Positions 45,974 to 56,347 of a stretch of 64,000 nt of DNA are shown in pieces. This DNA comes from Brevibacterium sp. Its GTDB lineage: Bacteria; Actinomycetota; Actinomycetes; Actinomycetales; Brevibacteriaceae. Location of the stretch: NCBI RefSeq assembly GCF_031179145.1, contig NZ_JAPSIB010000002.1:186001-250000 (forward strand). The letters run 5' to 3'. The position numbers and the translations under genes are program-made. The notes beneath the pieces are model-generated. The model had not been told where the DNA came from and did not search any database. It was given only the letters and a program-made list of their open reading frames with translations. Every line of letters starts with the position of its first letter. Within the stretch, counting starts at the first letter, position 1.

Positions 45974-46431
45974 GCGGGTTCGGCTCCTGGGGGATCTTGG
46001 GGAGGAAGGGCGCAGAAGCTCTCGACGATCAGACCGACGATCATCAGTGTCGCCGCTGCGACCATTGCGATCAGCATACCTGCCGCCAAATCGTTGCGGA
46101 TCCCCGGCGCCGACAGGAAGTAGTAGGCAGCGTTGCCCAGGTACCAGCCGGCCAGCCCCGCCCCAGTCAGGGCACTGGCCTTGGCCATGACTGCGACCCG
46201 TGCGGCCTGCAGGGGGTCGATCTCCCTGGTGCGGTCGCCGTCGTTCCACTTCTTGATCGGGTAGCCGAGCACCAGCAGCACCGCGGACAGGACGAGCATT
46301 CCGAGGATCGCGAACCAGGGCAGCCCGGGCAGGGTGAGCCCTTGGCTCTCCAGCAGCACATCGATCACGGGCGCGATGACGGCGCCGACGGCTGCCCAGA
46401 TGACCAGGTTGCTCGAAGAGGTGCGCTGCAT
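45970..46431 (-). CDS. DUF3180 membrane protein
   Basis: A 153-residue protein with four hydrophobic segments: NLVIWAAVGAVIAPVIDVLL, WFAILGMLVLSAVLLVLG, ALTGAGLAGWYLGNAAYYF and MLIAMVAAATLMIVGLIVES. The Ile-Asp-Pro-Leu-Gln-Ala-Ala-Arg-like loop between helices 2 and 3 is typical of DUF3180, found next to folK throughout actinobacteria (Rv3605c-like). ATG at 46431, 28 bp after folBK. Function unknown. Confidence 0.88.
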   Translation of the reverse strand: MQRTSSSNLVIWAAVGAVIAPVIDVLLESQGLTLPGLPWFAILGMLVLSAVLLVLGYPIKKWNDGDRTREIDPLQAARVAVMAKASALTGAGLAGWYLGNAAYYFLSAPGIRNDLAAGMLIAMVAAATLMIVGLIVESFCALPPQDPPGAEPA

Positions 46432-46459
46432 GATCCCTAGTCTCCCAGAAGTCGCCGCG

Positions 46460-47350
46460 TCATTCTGCGGGCAGCCGGGATATTTCCTGATCACCGACGG
46501 TCTCGAGGACCTCAGCGATCGGCGTTCGACCCGCGGGGGTGAGCACGAGCGCCTCGGGGTCGAGCTCGGCCCAGGGAGCGAGGACGAAAGCGCGTTCGTG
46601 CGCGCGCGGGTGGGGCAGGATGAGCGTCTCCGTGTCGACGACGAGCTCCTCTCCCCCGACCGCGAAGCGGATGAGATCGATGTCGAGCGTGCGCGGGCCC
46701 CAGCGCAGCTCCCGCGTGCGTCCGCAGGCGACTTCGATGCCCTGCCCGACGGCGAGGAGTTCGTGCGCGCGAAGGCTCGTGTCGACGATGACGCTGAGGT
46801 TGCAGAAGTCGCTCTGCTCGACCCCGCCCCAGGGTGCGGTGCGATAGACGGAGGATCGTCTGCGCACCGAGATCCGCGGGTGCCTGTCGAGGGCGTCGAC
46901 TGCTTGTTCGAGGGTGGCCGGGGCATCGCCGAGGTTGGCCCCGAGACTCAGCATCGCCTCAGCGGTGGTGGGTTCCCCGGCGCCGATGTCTCCTCGCCTC
47001 CGCACGACCGTGACGCTGACGTCGTTGAACGTGCGCTGGATCGGGGCGCTGGGCTTGTGCACGACGACTTCGACGGTCTCGCACAGGGTCAGGCAGTGGT
47101 CGGCGATGTGCTCGGCCAGCGTCTCGATGAGGTCGAAGGTGTTGTCCTCGACGATGGCGGCGACCGCCTCGGCGAGGTCTCCGTAGTGAATCGTGTCGTC
47201 GATGTCGTCGCTGGCGGCTGCCGCTGTCAGCGAGGTGTGCAGGACGACGTCGATGACGAAGTCCTGGCCTTCGCGCTTCTCGAAGTCGAAGACCCCGTGG
47301 TTGCCGCGCACGGTCAGTCCGCGCAGCTCGATCCGATCAGGCGTGCTCAT
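46460..47350 (-). CDS. folBK: Dihydroneopterin aldolase/HPPK fusion (FolB-FolK)
   Basis: A 296-residue bifunctional enzyme of folate synthesis. FolB part (1 to about 122): RIELRGLTVRGNHGVFDFEK with the catalytic Lys region, and VEVVVHKPSAPIQRTFNDVS. FolK part (about 130-296): MLSLGANLGDAPATLEQAVD, VYRTAPWGGVEQSDFCN, RWGPRTLDIDLI and LPHPRAHERAFVLAPWAE. It first splits dihydroneopterin to hydroxymethyl-dihydropterin, then pyrophosphorylates it. Mycobacteria keep the two genes separate; here they are one polypeptide. The start overlaps folP by 14 bp. Confidence 0.94.
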   Translation of the reverse strand: MSTPDRIELRGLTVRGNHGVFDFEKREGQDFVIDVVLHTSLTAAAASDDIDDTIHYGDLAEAVAAIVEDNTFDLIETLAEHIADHCLTLCETVEVVVHKPSAPIQRTFNDVSVTVVRRRGDIGAGEPTTAEAMLSLGANLGDAPATLEQAVDALDRHPRISVRRRSSVYRTAPWGGVEQSDFCNLSVIVDTSLRAHELLAVGQGIEVACGRTRELRWGPRTLDIDLIRFAVGGEELVVDTETLILPHPRAHERAFVLAPWAELDPEALVLTPAGRTPIAEVLETVGDQEISRLPAE

Positions 47351-48212
47351 TCTCGTCCTTCTCGCTCTCCGGTGCCGGTCTGTGGGCGGCGATCGCAGCG
47401 ACGACCCGGCAGGCGACGGCCGAGCTCGCGGGGTCGTGCACGCGCACGGCCCAGGCTCCGGCCTGAGCCGCGATGGCCGAGATCACAGCGGTGGCTTGGT
47501 CCTTCGCGGCTTCCGCCGCCAGCGCCGGGTCGTCGGGCGAGAGCAGGCCGGAGATGAATCTCTTCCGGCTGGCCGCGACGAGGAGCCGATGGTCGAGATC
47601 GGCGAAGGCCTCGAGTGCGGCCAGGATCTGCCAGTTGTGCTCCGCGTTCTTCGAGAAGCCCAGCCCTGGGTCGACGATGATGTTCTCCGTGCGCACACCC
47701 GTCTCGACGGCCTCGGCGATGCGGGCACGCAGCTCCGCGATCACCTCCGCGACGACATCGTCGTAGTGGAACGAGGCATTAGCGCGATCGAGGTAACCGC
47801 GCCAATGCATGAGCACGACAGGTGCCTGGGCGCGGGCGGCCACGCCGAGCATGGAGGGATCCGACAGGCCCGCCGACACGTCGTTGATGATCCGGGCCCC
47901 GGCCTCCAGCGCCTCCTCGGCGACGACCGCGCGCATCGTGTCGATGCTGATCGCCGCTCCGGCCGCGGCCAGTTCACGGATCACCGGAAGGACCCGGCGC
48001 AGCTCTTCGGTCTGGTCGACGCGGACGGCGCCCGGCCGGGTCGACTCCCCTCCGACGTCGATGATGTCGGCGCCCGACCGGAGCAGCTCGAGCCCATGGT
48101 CGATCGCCTTGGCCGGATCGAACCAGCGGCCGCCGTCGGAGAACGAGTCGGGTGTCACATTGAGCACACCCATGATCCGCGTGCGCTCGGGGATCTCGGA
48201 CATCGCTGACAT
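47337..48212 (-). CDS. folP: Dihydropteroate synthase
   Basis: A 291-residue TIM-barrel enzyme joining p-aminobenzoate to hydroxymethyl-dihydropterin pyrophosphate; target of sulfonamides. Motifs: IMGVLNVTPDSFSDGGRW (about 13-30), IIDVGGESTRPGA (about 50), RIINDVSAG, and IIVDPGLGFSKNAEHNWQIL (about 188-207). Length is normal. Start ATG at 48212 lies 1 bp after folE; two internal Met codons nearby leave the exact start slightly open. Cotranscribed with folE and folBK. Confidence 0.95.
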   Translation of the reverse strand: MSAMSEIPERTRIMGVLNVTPDSFSDGGRWFDPAKAIDHGLELLRSGADIIDVGGESTRPGAVRVDQTEELRRVLPVIRELAAAGAAISIDTMRAVVAEEALEAGARIINDVSAGLSDPSMLGVAARAQAPVVLMHWRGYLDRANASFHYDDVVAEVIAELRARIAEAVETGVRTENIIVDPGLGFSKNAEHNWQILAALEAFADLDHRLLVAASRKRFISGLLSPDDPALAAEAAKDQATAVISAIAAQAGAWAVRVHDPASSAVACRVVAAIAAHRPAPESEKDENEHA

Positions 48213-48213
48213 C

Positions 48214-48831
48214 TCAGCGCAGGATGAGACTCATGGCTTCGGCTCGCGACGCGGGCTCGCGCAGCTGTCCCCGCACCGCCGAGGTGATGGTCGAGGCTCC
48301 GGGCTTGCGGACTCCGCGCATCGACATGCACAGGTGTTCGGCCTCGACGACGACGATGACGCCCTGGGGCTCGAGGTGCTTGACGAGGGCATCGGCGATC
48401 TGCGCGGTCAGCCGCTCCTGCACCTGTGGCCTGCGCGCATAGATCTCGACGAGGCGGGCGAGTTTGGACAGGCCGGTGACCTTGCCCTGCTTGTTCGGGA
48501 TGTAGCCGATGTGGGCGACTCCGTGGAACGGCACCAGGTGGTGCTCGCACGTCGAGTAGAGATGGATGTCGCGGACGAGCACCATCTCCTCGTGACTGAT
48601 GTCGAATGTCACGCCGAGCACTTCGGACGGGTCGCGGTGGAGTCCGGCGAAGACCTCTTCGTAAGCCCGGGCGACCCGGGCCGGGGTCTCGGCCAGACCC
48701 TCCCGATCCGGATCCTCACCCACGGCGATGAGGATCTCGCGCACCGCGGCCGCGATCCTGGCCCGATCGACCTTGGCGTCGGGCAGTCCTTCCGCTTCGA
48801 GAGCGTCGGACAGGTCATCGAGTTCGGGCAT
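48214..48831 (-). CDS. folE: GTP cyclohydrolase I
   Basis: A 205-residue enzyme opening GTP to dihydroneopterin triphosphate, the first step of folate synthesis. Signature residues: [20 protein letters not shown] (about 91-110, zinc Cys and His), [40 protein letters not shown] and [20 protein letters not shown] (second zinc Cys). ATG at 48831 shares a base with the ftsH stop, so translation is coupled. First folate gene of the ftsH-folE-folP-folBK run. Confidence 0.96.
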   Translation of the reverse strand: MPELDDLSDALEAEGLPDAKVDRARIAAAVREILIAVGEDPDREGLAETPARVARAYEEVFAGLHRDPSEVLGVTFDISHEEMVLVRDIHLYSTCEHHLVPFHGVAHIGYIPNKQGKVTGLSKLARLVEIYARRPQVQERLTAQIADALVKHLEPQGVIVVVEAEHLCMSMRGVRKPGASTITSAVRGQLREPASRAEAMSLILR

Positions 48832-50915
48832 CAGCGCGCGTTCCCCTTGTCGTCATCGTCAGTGTTCGGGCCGTCGATCGGCGCCTCGGTGTCATCTCCC
48901 GGACCGACCGCGATCCCCTCTGCCGGTCCGGCAGGCTCGTTCTCCACATCGGAGACCGTCGCAGCATCATTCTCGCTGCTCAGCCGCACTGGTGGGACGA
49001 TCGGTCCGCGTTCCGAGACCGGACGGTCGTCGCTGGCCAGCCACACATCGCGCTTGGGCCGTTTGACGACCGGGGCGAAGATCTCCGCCAGCTGCGCCTG
49101 GTCGAGAGTCTCGCGTTCGAGGAGCTGGTAGGCGAGGTTGTCGAGGACGTCCCGGTTGTGCGTCAGCGCCCAATACGCGTCGGCGTGAGCGGCGTCGATG
49201 ATGGTGCGGACCTCGCGGTCGATCGTCGACAGGGTGGAGTCCCCGTGCTCGTCGCCGCCGCCCATTCCGCGTCCGGCGAACGGCTCCGAGTTGTCGTCGC
49301 CGACCTTCACCATGCCCAGCTTCTCGCTCATCCCGTACTGGGTGACCATCTTGCGGGCGATCTTCGTCGCCTTCTCGATGTCGTTGCTGGCGCCGGTGGT
49401 GGGGTCGTGGAAGACGACCTCCTCGGCGACCCGGCCGCCCATGGCATAGGCGAGCTGGTCGAGCAGCTCGTTGCGGGTGGTCGAGTACTTGTCCTCATCG
49501 GGCATGACCATGGTGTAGCCGAGCGCACGGCCGCGGGGCAGGATCGTCACCTTCGTCACCGGATCGGTCTGGTTCATCGCCGCCGCGACGAGGGCGTGCC
49601 CGCCTTCGTGGTAGGCCGTGACCAGGCGCTCCTTGTCGTTCATCAGCCGGGTGCGCTTCTGCGGACCTGCGATGACCCGGTCGATCGCCTCGTCGAGGAT
49701 CCGGTTGTCGATCATCTTCGCACCCTCGCGCGCGGTCAGCAGGGCCGCCTCGTTGAGGACGTTGGCGAGGTCGGCGCCGGAGAACCCGGGGGTCCGCTTG
49801 GCGACCTGCCCGAGGTCGACCTCCTCGGCCAGGGGCTTGCCCTTGGCGTGGACCTCGAGGATGTGCTTGCGGCCCTTCATATCTGGGGCCTCGACCGGGA
49901 TCTGCCGGTCGAAGCGACCGGGGCGCAGCAGGGCGGGGTCGAGGACGTCGGGTCGGTTGGTCGCGGCGATGAGGATGACGTTGGTCTTGACGTCGAATCC
50001 ATCCATTTCGACGAGCAGCTGGTTGAGCGTCTGCTCGCGCTCGTCGTGGCCGCCGCCCATGCCCGCGCCGCGCTGCCGCCCGACGGCGTCGATCTCATCG
50101 ATGAAGATGATGCAGGGAGCGCTCGCCTTGGCCTGCTCGAACAGGTCGCGCACCCGGGACGCTCCGACGCCGACGTACATCTCGACGAAGTCCGATCCGG
50201 AGATGGAGTAGAAGGGCACTGCGGCCTCACCCGCGACGGCCTTGGCCAGCAGGGTCTTACCGGTTCCCGGCTGCCCGTAGAGGAGCACGCCCTTGGGGAT
50301 CTTGGCGCCGACGGCCTTGAACTTCTCGGGCTCGGCGAGGAATTCCTTGATCTCCTCGAGCTCCTCGAGGGCCTCGTCGACCCCGGCGACGTCCTTGAAC
50401 GTGACGTCGGGGTTCTCCTTGCTGACGAGCTTGGCCTTGGATTTGCCGAAGTTCATCATCTTCCCGCCGCTCATCTGCGAGATGAGGAACCAGAACACGA
50501 CGAAGATGATGACGAACGGGATCAGGGTTCCCAGCAGCGACATCAGCCAGCTCTGCTGCGGGACCTCGTCTGTGTATCCCTTGGGCGGCTCGGCCTGGTC
50601 GACGGCGTCGACGATCGCCTCACCGCGCTGTTCGACGTAGAAGAACTGGACCTTCTTGCCGAAGTCGGTGCCGTCGACGACGAGATCGTCCTTCAGGGTC
50701 AGATCGACGCGCTGATCGCGGTCGACGATCTTCGCCTGCTCGACCTTGTCGTCCTCGAGCAGCTGAAGGCCCTGCTGCGTGTCGATCTGGCTGAATCCGA
50801 CTCGGCTGAAGAGCAGAGCTCCGATGGACACCACGAGGAGTGCCATCACGATCCAGATCAAGGGGCCTTTCGTCGCCTTGTTCAGAAATGGGCGACGCTT
50901 ATTCGACTCGGCCAT
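48831..50915 (-). CDS. ftsH: ATP-dependent zinc metalloprotease FtsH
   Basis: A 694-residue membrane-anchored AAA+ protease for misfolded and regulatory membrane proteins. Two N-terminal helices ([18 protein letters not shown] about 18-35, and [19 protein letters not shown] about 128-146) flank an extracytoplasmic domain. AAA domain: Walker [15 protein letters not shown] (about 213), Walker [20 protein letters not shown] region; protease site [13 protein letters not shown] (HExxH, about 432) with a downstream Asp. An acidic C-terminal tail follows. ATG at 50915. It leads the folate operon. Confidence 0.96.
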   Translation of the reverse strand: MAESNKRRPFLNKATKGPLIWIVMALLVVSIGALLFSRVGFSQIDTQQGLQLLEDDKVEQAKIVDRDQRVDLTLKDDLVVDGTDFGKKVQFFYVEQRGEAIVDAVDQAEPPKGYTDEVPQQSWLMSLLGTLIPFVIIFVVFWFLISQMSGGKMMNFGKSKAKLVSKENPDVTFKDVAGVDEALEELEEIKEFLAEPEKFKAVGAKIPKGVLLYGQPGTGKTLLAKAVAGEAAVPFYSISGSDFVEMYVGVGASRVRDLFEQAKASAPCIIFIDEIDAVGRQRGAGMGGGHDEREQTLNQLLVEMDGFDVKTNVILIAATNRPDVLDPALLRPGRFDRQIPVEAPDMKGRKHILEVHAKGKPLAEEVDLGQVAKRTPGFSGADLANVLNEAALLTAREGAKMIDNRILDEAIDRVIAGPQKRTRLMNDKERLVTAYHEGGHALVAAAMNQTDPVTKVTILPRGRALGYTMVMPDEDKYSTTRNELLDQLAYAMGGRVAEEVVFHDPTTGASNDIEKATKIARKMVTQYGMSEKLGMVKVGDDNSEPFAGRGMGGGDEHGDSTLSTIDREVRTIIDAAHADAYWALTHNRDVLDNLAYQLLERETLDQAQLAEIFAPVVKRPKRDVWLASDDRPVSERGPIVPPVRLSSENDAATVSDVENEPAGPAEGIAVGPGDDTEAPIDGPNTDDDDKGNAR

Positions 50916-51000
50916 AGGTCCTCTCTGGAATTGATGTGGGCGGCCTGTTCAGGCTGCCGCGGCTGCCTGAGAACATCCCCCACAGCCTAGTCCCTGTCAC

Positions 51001-51035
51001 TGGCAAAGCGGGAATGCGCTCCTGCGCCTTCCCGC
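51001..51035 (-). terminator. Intrinsic terminator downstream of hpt
   Basis: On the minus strand GCGGGAA-G-GCGC-AGGA-GCGC-A-TTCCCGC (51035 to 51008) forms a two-part stem with one mismatch, followed by TTTGCC. It lies 10 bp past the hpt stop and separates hpt from ftsH. Confidence 0.6.
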
Positions 51036-51045
51036 CCGCCCCCGC

Positions 51046-51597
<552 letters not shown>

Positions 51598-51676
51598 GTC
51601 TGCTCGATTCTCCTTGCTGGGGGCGGGTGTTCCTTCATTATGAGTCACGACCTGGCACAACTGCCAACGAGCACAG

Positions 51677-52900
51677 TCACAGCTCTTCGTCGACGCTGCC
51701 CGGTGAGGCCGCGAGCACTCCGGTCACGCCCATGAGGATGCAGACGACGATCATGAACCACAGCGGCGCGGCCCATCCCCCGGTGAGTCCGAGCAGCCCG
51801 CCCACGATCAGGGGGCAGACGGCGGCGAGGACATATCCGACGGGCTGGACGAATGCCGATGTCCGCGCCGTCACGGAGACCGCCCGGGTGCGGGCGGTGA
51901 TGAGGGCGAGCGCGGCCGGGAACGCAAAGCCGCCGTAGGACAGCAGTGCCGCCCACAGCGCGGGGAGGGTGGCGGGCATGAGGAGCAGACCGAGGTAGCC
52001 CAGGGCCGCGGCGACGGCGAAGCTGGCGAGCACCGTGCGCGTCCAGAGGCCGCGGGCCACGATCTGCGGGGCGATGAAGCCACCGGGGATGCCGCTGAAG
52101 GTGACGATGGTCATCATCACTCCCGCCATCACCGGATCGAGTCCGGCGTCGCGGTAGATCTGCGGCAGCCAGCCGAACTGCACGTAGGCGTTGACCGACT
52201 GCAGCCCGAAGAACATCGCCATGTACCTGGCTTTGGAGGAGGTGTAGATGTGCCGCCGAGGCGCGTCCGACTCCGGCGCCGAGGTGGCGGAGGCGTGCAG
52301 CCGGGGCACCGAGTGCGCCGCCCGCAGGGCGACCCAGGTGATGAGGCCTGCAATGGGGATGAGCGCCCAGAAGCCGAGTCCGAGGCGCCACGTGGAGAAG
52401 TGCTGGGCCAGGGGCGCGGTGAGCAGGGAGGGGAACATGGCGCCCAGTCCCAGCGAGACGGTGAATACGGTCGAGCCCAGCTGCCCGCGGTCGGGGAACC
52501 GGGCCTTGACGTAGACGGGGAGCACCACGTTGCCCACGGCCATCCCGATCAGGGCGAGCACGGTCAGCAGAGCGAACCCGGTCCAATCGGCCACCAGCGA
52601 TCGGACGATGATTCCCGCCCCGATCAGGGCGCAGGACACAGCCAGGGTGGTGAACAGGCCGAGCCGGCGCAGTAGGGGGATGGACACGAGCCCGAACCCT
52701 GCGAAGCAGAAGCCGGGCAGGGCGGTGAGCAGCCCGATCTGCCATTCGTGGAGGGAGAAGGCGGTCTGCACCTCGGCGAGCACCGGGCCGAGAGAGGTCG
52801 CCGCCGGCCGCAGGGAGGCCGCGATGAGGATGAGGCACAGGAGGGCGAGTGCGTCGAGTCCACGGCTGGTCTTCAGTTCGTGAGGTGGCTGCGACATCAT
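51677..52900 (-). CDS. MFS transporter, CynX/NimT-type
   Basis: A 407-residue 12-helix major facilitator. The N-terminus SRGLDALALLCLILIAASLR followed by PAATSLGPVL is the CynX/NimT hallmark; further helices include IGLLTALPGFCFAGFGLVSI and, in the C-half, FGLQSVNAYVQFGWLPQIYR, a stretch typical of this subfamily. CynX-type members move cyanate, nitroimidazole-like or other small organic compounds; the substrate is not readable. ATG at 52900 (or 52897/52909). It diverges from the CodA-like amidohydrolase, 132 bp away, which hints at a shared substrate such as a pyrimidine or related amide. Confidence 0.88.
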   Translation of the reverse strand: MMSQPPHELKTSRGLDALALLCLILIAASLRPAATSLGPVLAEVQTAFSLHEWQIGLLTALPGFCFAGFGLVSIPLLRRLGLFTTLAVSCALIGAGIIVRSLVADWTGFALLTVLALIGMAVGNVVLPVYVKARFPDRGQLGSTVFTVSLGLGAMFPSLLTAPLAQHFSTWRLGLGFWALIPIAGLITWVALRAAHSVPRLHASATSAPESDAPRRHIYTSSKARYMAMFFGLQSVNAYVQFGWLPQIYRDAGLDPVMAGVMMTIVTFSGIPGGFIAPQIVARGLWTRTVLASFAVAAALGYLGLLLMPATLPALWAALLSYGGFAFPAALALITARTRAVSVTARTSAFVQPVGYVLAAVCPLIVGGLLGLTGGWAAPLWFMIVVCILMGVTGVLAASPGSVDEEL

Positions 52901-53032
52901 GACCCTCATCCTGTCAGATCGGCTGAGCCGGTTCGCCATCGGCCCTGGCGCGGCTCGCGGTGTTCCCCTGCGGCGGCTCGCCGAGGCGATACCCTTGGTC
53001 TTCGGATCCCCTGCCGACCTGAGGACGTGAAT

Positions 53033-54313
53033 TTGACGCTCACCGATGTGCGACTCTTCCCCCGCCACCACGACGACCCCGCCGTCGACGTCGAGATCGC
53101 CGACGGGCGGATCGCCGCGATCACCCCGAGCCGCCGGAACGATCGCCGGCCGGACGACGGCCGCGGCGAGGACGAGAGCCGCAGCCACCTGCGCGAGGAG
53201 TCCGAGCACATCGACGGTCGTGGCCGGCTGCTGCTGCCGGGGCTCGGCGACGTCCATGCCCATCTCGACTCGAACCGGATGGGCCAGACCTTCCGTCCGC
53301 ACACCGCCGACGGCACCCTGCACGGCTACATCATGAACGACCGCGCGAACTGGCGCCACGGCGAACGCAGCGTCCGCGACCAGGCCTCCTACGCGATCGC
53401 TGCGATCATCGCCTCCGGCGGGACCCGCATCCGCTCCCATGCCCAGATCGACGCCGACTGCTCCCTCGACCGGTTCGCAGGTGTCCGTGACGCCCTCGCC
53501 GCCCACGCAGACGTCCTCGACGCGCAGCTCGTCGCCTTCCCGCAGGCCGGAATCGTCCGCGAGCCCCGGGTCAGGGATCTCCTCGACGCGGCGCTGAGCG
53601 AAGGGGCCGATCTCGTCGGCGGGCTCGATCCCCTCCAGTACGACCGGGACCCCGTGAGACATCTCGACATCGTGTTCGGCCTCGCCGAGAAGCACGGCAA
53701 GGGGGTCGACATCCACCTCCACGAAGGCGGCAGCGCCGGCGCGTATTCGATCGAGGAGATCGCCCACCGTACGAAGACGCTGGGCCTCGAGGGCCAGGTG
53801 ACGATCTCGCATGCGTTCGCCCTGCACACGAATCCCGAGTCCGAGGTCCGCCGCCTCGTCGAACTCATCGCCGAGGCGGGGATCTCGTGCACGACGGTCG
53901 CTCCGTCCAAGGGCGCACTGCCGCTGCGTCTGCTCGCCGAGCACGGGGTGGCGGTGGGTCTCGGAGAGGACGGACAGCGCGACTACTGGAGTCCCTACGG
54001 GGACGGGGACCTGCTGCGCCGGACCTGGCAGCTGGCCTTCACGAACAGCTTCCGGCACGATGAGGACATCGAGGCCTGCCTCGACGTCGCCTCCCGCGGC
54101 GGGGCGCAGGTGATGGCCGGGACCCGGCCTGCGGGGCTGCCGCTCACCGAGGATGCGGACTTCGGTCTCGCGGTCGGGGCGCCGGCGGACTTCGTCCTCA
54201 TCGATGCCGACACGGTCACCTCGGCGATCATGGACACACCCCGTGACCGGGACGTCTACAAGGGCGGGGTGCTCGTCGCCTCCGGCGGTCGGCTCCTCGG
54301 CGGGGTGCGCTGA
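53033..54313 (+). CDS. Amidohydrolase family protein, cytosine-deaminase-like (CodA type)
   Basis: About 426 residues of the metal-dependent hydrolase superfamily. Metal and catalytic motifs in CodA order: LLPGLGDVHAHLDSNRM (HxH), TRIRSHAQIDADC, VDIHLHEGGSAGAYS (His, Glu), VTISHAFAL (His) and VAVGLGEDGQRDYWSPYGDG (Asp). Cytosine deaminase is the nearest well-known relative; other amino- or oxo-heterocycle substrates are possible. TTG at 53033 is chosen because GAGG lies 8 bases before it; GTG at 53027 would be only 2 bases from that site. It diverges from the CynX-type gene and its 3' end overlaps tilS by 58 bp. Confidence 0.85.
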   Translation: MTLTDVRLFPRHHDDPAVDVEIADGRIAAITPSRRNDRRPDDGRGEDESRSHLREESEHIDGRGRLLLPGLGDVHAHLDSNRMGQTFRPHTADGTLHGYIMNDRANWRHGERSVRDQASYAIAAIIASGGTRIRSHAQIDADCSLDRFAGVRDALAAHADVLDAQLVAFPQAGIVREPRVRDLLDAALSEGADLVGGLDPLQYDRDPVRHLDIVFGLAEKHGKGVDIHLHEGGSAGAYSIEEIAHRTKTLGLEGQVTISHAFALHTNPESEVRRLVELIAEAGISCTTVAPSKGALPLRLLAEHGVAVGLGEDGQRDYWSPYGDGDLLRRTWQLAFTNSFRHDEDIEACLDVASRGGAQVMAGTRPAGLPLTEDADFGLAVGAPADFVLIDADTVTSAIMDTPRDRDVYKGGVLVASGGRLLGGVR

Positions 54314-55347
54314 GACCGCCCGGCGCGCTCGACGTCGCGGAAGCTCAGCCGGTCGCGGTCGACCAGCGCTTCGGTGTCGCCGGGCAATGACAGGCGCCCG
54401 CGGGTGCGACTGCGCACGAGACGGCACAGCGTCGCGATCCGGTCGGCACCGAAGCCCTGCGCGGGCACACCCAAGGACAGGAGCCAGGAGCGCAGTGCCC
54501 GGCTGAGGATCGCCTCGGGCAGGTCCCGCAAGGGTATGAGGTCGATCTCCCGGCGCTCGGCGAGCTCGGCGGCAACCGTCCAGGCCACCTCATCGAGGCA
54601 GTCGGCGTCGGCGCGGCAGAGATCGGCCGTCCGGGCCAGATTGGCGGCGAGCGGCTGTCCCAGTTCACGTTCGAACCGCTCGACGAGGCCGCGCGCCCGC
54701 ACCCGCGCGAACGCGGGATCGGTGTTCATCGGGTCGTCCCACACCTCGATGCCCTGCGCCCGGCAGGAGGCTTCGGTGTCGCTGCGGTCCAGGCCCAGGA
54801 GCGGGCGGAGGAGACGAGCCGTGCGCGGCGCCATTCCCGCCAGCGACCGTGTGCCCGATCCGCGCAGCAGACCGAGCAGAACGGTCTCGGCCTGATCGTT
54901 TCTCGTGTGCGCAGTGATGATCCACTCGGCGCCGACACGCTGCCGGACGTTCTCGAGAACGCCATAGCGTGCCTCTCGGGCCGCCGCCTCGAGGCCTTCG
55001 ACGCCGGCACTGACCTGCACGGCGATGGTCTCGGCCGGCACACCCCAGCTCTCAGCGGTCGTGCGCACGCGCTCTGCCACCGCGGCGGAGGCGGACTGCA
55101 GTCCATGGTCGACGGTCACGGCGCGGGCGCTGACCTCATCCCTGCGGTGGAGGAAGGCGCACGCGTGCAGGAGCGCCATCGAGTCCGCTCCTCCGGAGAC
55201 CGCGACGATCACGACCGGCGGATTCGGTCCCCGCGAGGCAGTGGCGGCAGTCGCCGGGGAGAGAGCCTCCCGCACGGCGGTGCGGATGGCGGCGCTGGCG
55301 GGGTCGAGGGTGGGGCGCCGCTCGGGCGATCGCTCACCCGTGGACAC
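54256..55347 (-). CDS. tilS: tRNA(Ile)-lysidine synthase
   Basis: A 363-residue N-type ATP pyrophosphatase that modifies C34 of tRNA-Ile2 to lysidine. ATP-binding P-loop VVIVAVSGGADSMALLHACA (SGGxDS, about 45-64), then VDHGLQSASAAVAE, WIITAHTRNDQAETVLLGLL and LLRPLLGLDRSD. The C-terminal TilS domain is short and ends in a Pro/Arg-rich tail, as usual in actinobacteria. ATG at 55347 overlaps the upstream metalloprotease gene by 14 bp. The 3' end runs 58 bp into the convergent amidohydrolase gene. hpt, its usual immediate neighbour, is 2.7 kb away. Confidence 0.92.
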   Translation of the reverse strand: MSTGERSPERRPTLDPASAAIRTAVREALSPATAATASRGPNPPVVIVAVSGGADSMALLHACAFLHRRDEVSARAVTVDHGLQSASAAVAERVRTTAESWGVPAETIAVQVSAGVEGLEAAAREARYGVLENVRQRVGAEWIITAHTRNDQAETVLLGLLRGSGTRSLAGMAPRTARLLRPLLGLDRSDTEASCRAQGIEVWDDPMNTDPAFARVRARGLVERFERELGQPLAANLARTADLCRADADCLDEVAWTVAAELAERREIDLIPLRDLPEAILSRALRSWLLSLGVPAQGFGADRIATLCRLVRSRTRGRLSLPGDTEALVDRDRLSFRDVERAGRSQRTPPRSRPPEATSTPPL

Positions 55348-56347
55348 GGTCCAACCACAGCCGCGGCGTCTGGATCTCCGCGCTCGTCGGCAGGTTGCCC
55401 GGCTCTGCGTAGATGGCGGAGAACCCGGTCTGCCCGACCTCGCGGCGGACGGCGCGGACGAACTTCGCCCCGTCCCGGTACTGGGCGAGTTTGAGGTTCA
55501 TGCCCAGCAGGTTCGTCAGGAATCCCTGTCCCGAGTCGCGGCGGGCCTCGAACCGGTGGCGCAGGGTCGCGACGCTGCCGATGACGTCGGCGCCCACTTC
55601 GTCCATGACGACGTCGGCGTGCCCTTCGAGCAGGCTCAGTATCGCCGAGGCCTCGTCGAGGGCGGTCCGCATGTCGTCGTCGGTGATGAAGTCGAGCATG
55701 CTTGCCTCCCCCTTGACGATCCGCGCGGCAGTGGCGAACAGATCGGCGATGGAGGAGAAGCTGGGGGCCTGCAGCGGCACCGACACGAGGCGCGAGAGCA
55801 GTCCGCGCATGTGCTCGCGCAGCCAGGGGGCGGTGGCGAACTGGACCTGGTGAGTGGCCTCGTGGAGGGCGACCCACATCCGGAAGTCGCGAGGGCCGAC
55901 GTCCATCGCCTCCTCGGCGATGAGCACCGCCGGGGCGATGAACATCAGACGGCCGGTCTCCGCGGCGAAGGGATCGAACTGTCCGAGCACCCGGGTCGAG
56001 AGCAGCGACATCACCGACGCCACCTCCACTGCCGCGGCTCCCCGTGCCGCAGGGCCCGGCGGGGTGGGCAGGGCGGAGACGTCGACCATCCCGTTGAGCG
56101 ACTGCGCGTTGGCCTTGATCCAGCCGAGCTGGTCGAGCACCAGGACGGAGCCGGCGGCCAGCCGGGCACGGACGTCGTCGGCATGGGCGGGATCGAGCAG
56201 GAACGAGTCCACGACCAGGTCCTGGGCGGTCAGCGCGTTGTCCTTGAGCCCGCGCACCAGTTCCTGGAGTTCGTCCCGACCGGGGACGCGGGCGGCGGTG
56301 ACGAGCTCCTTCGCGGCCCGTTCGGCGATGCGTTCGTCGATGATCAT
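55334..56347 (-). CDS. Zinc-dependent metalloprotease (DUF2342 / F420-biosynthesis-associated protein family)
   Basis: 337 residues. HExxH signature in FRMWVALHEATHQVQFATAP (HEATH, about 156-160), with a later LEGHADVVMDEVG (about 239) characteristic of the actinobacterial DUF2342 family. Family members lie between dacB and tilS in Mycobacterium (Rv3626c-like). Despite one family name mentioning coenzyme F420, the function is not settled. ATG at 56347 gives a 4-bp overlap with dacB; ATG at 56353 is possible. Cytosolic by appearance. Confidence 0.9.
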   Translation of the reverse strand: MIIDERIAERAAKELVTAARVPGRDELQELVRGLKDNALTAQDLVVDSFLLDPAHADDVRARLAAGSVLVLDQLGWIKANAQSLNGMVDVSALPTPPGPAARGAAAVEVASVMSLLSTRVLGQFDPFAAETGRLMFIAPAVLIAEEAMDVGPRDFRMWVALHEATHQVQFATAPWLREHMRGLLSRLVSVPLQAPSFSSIADLFATAARIVKGEASMLDFITDDDMRTALDEASAILSLLEGHADVVMDEVGADVIGSVATLRHRFEARRDSGQGFLTNLLGMNLKLAQYRDGAKFVRAVRREVGQTGFSAIYAEPGNLPTSAEIQTPRLWLDRVHG

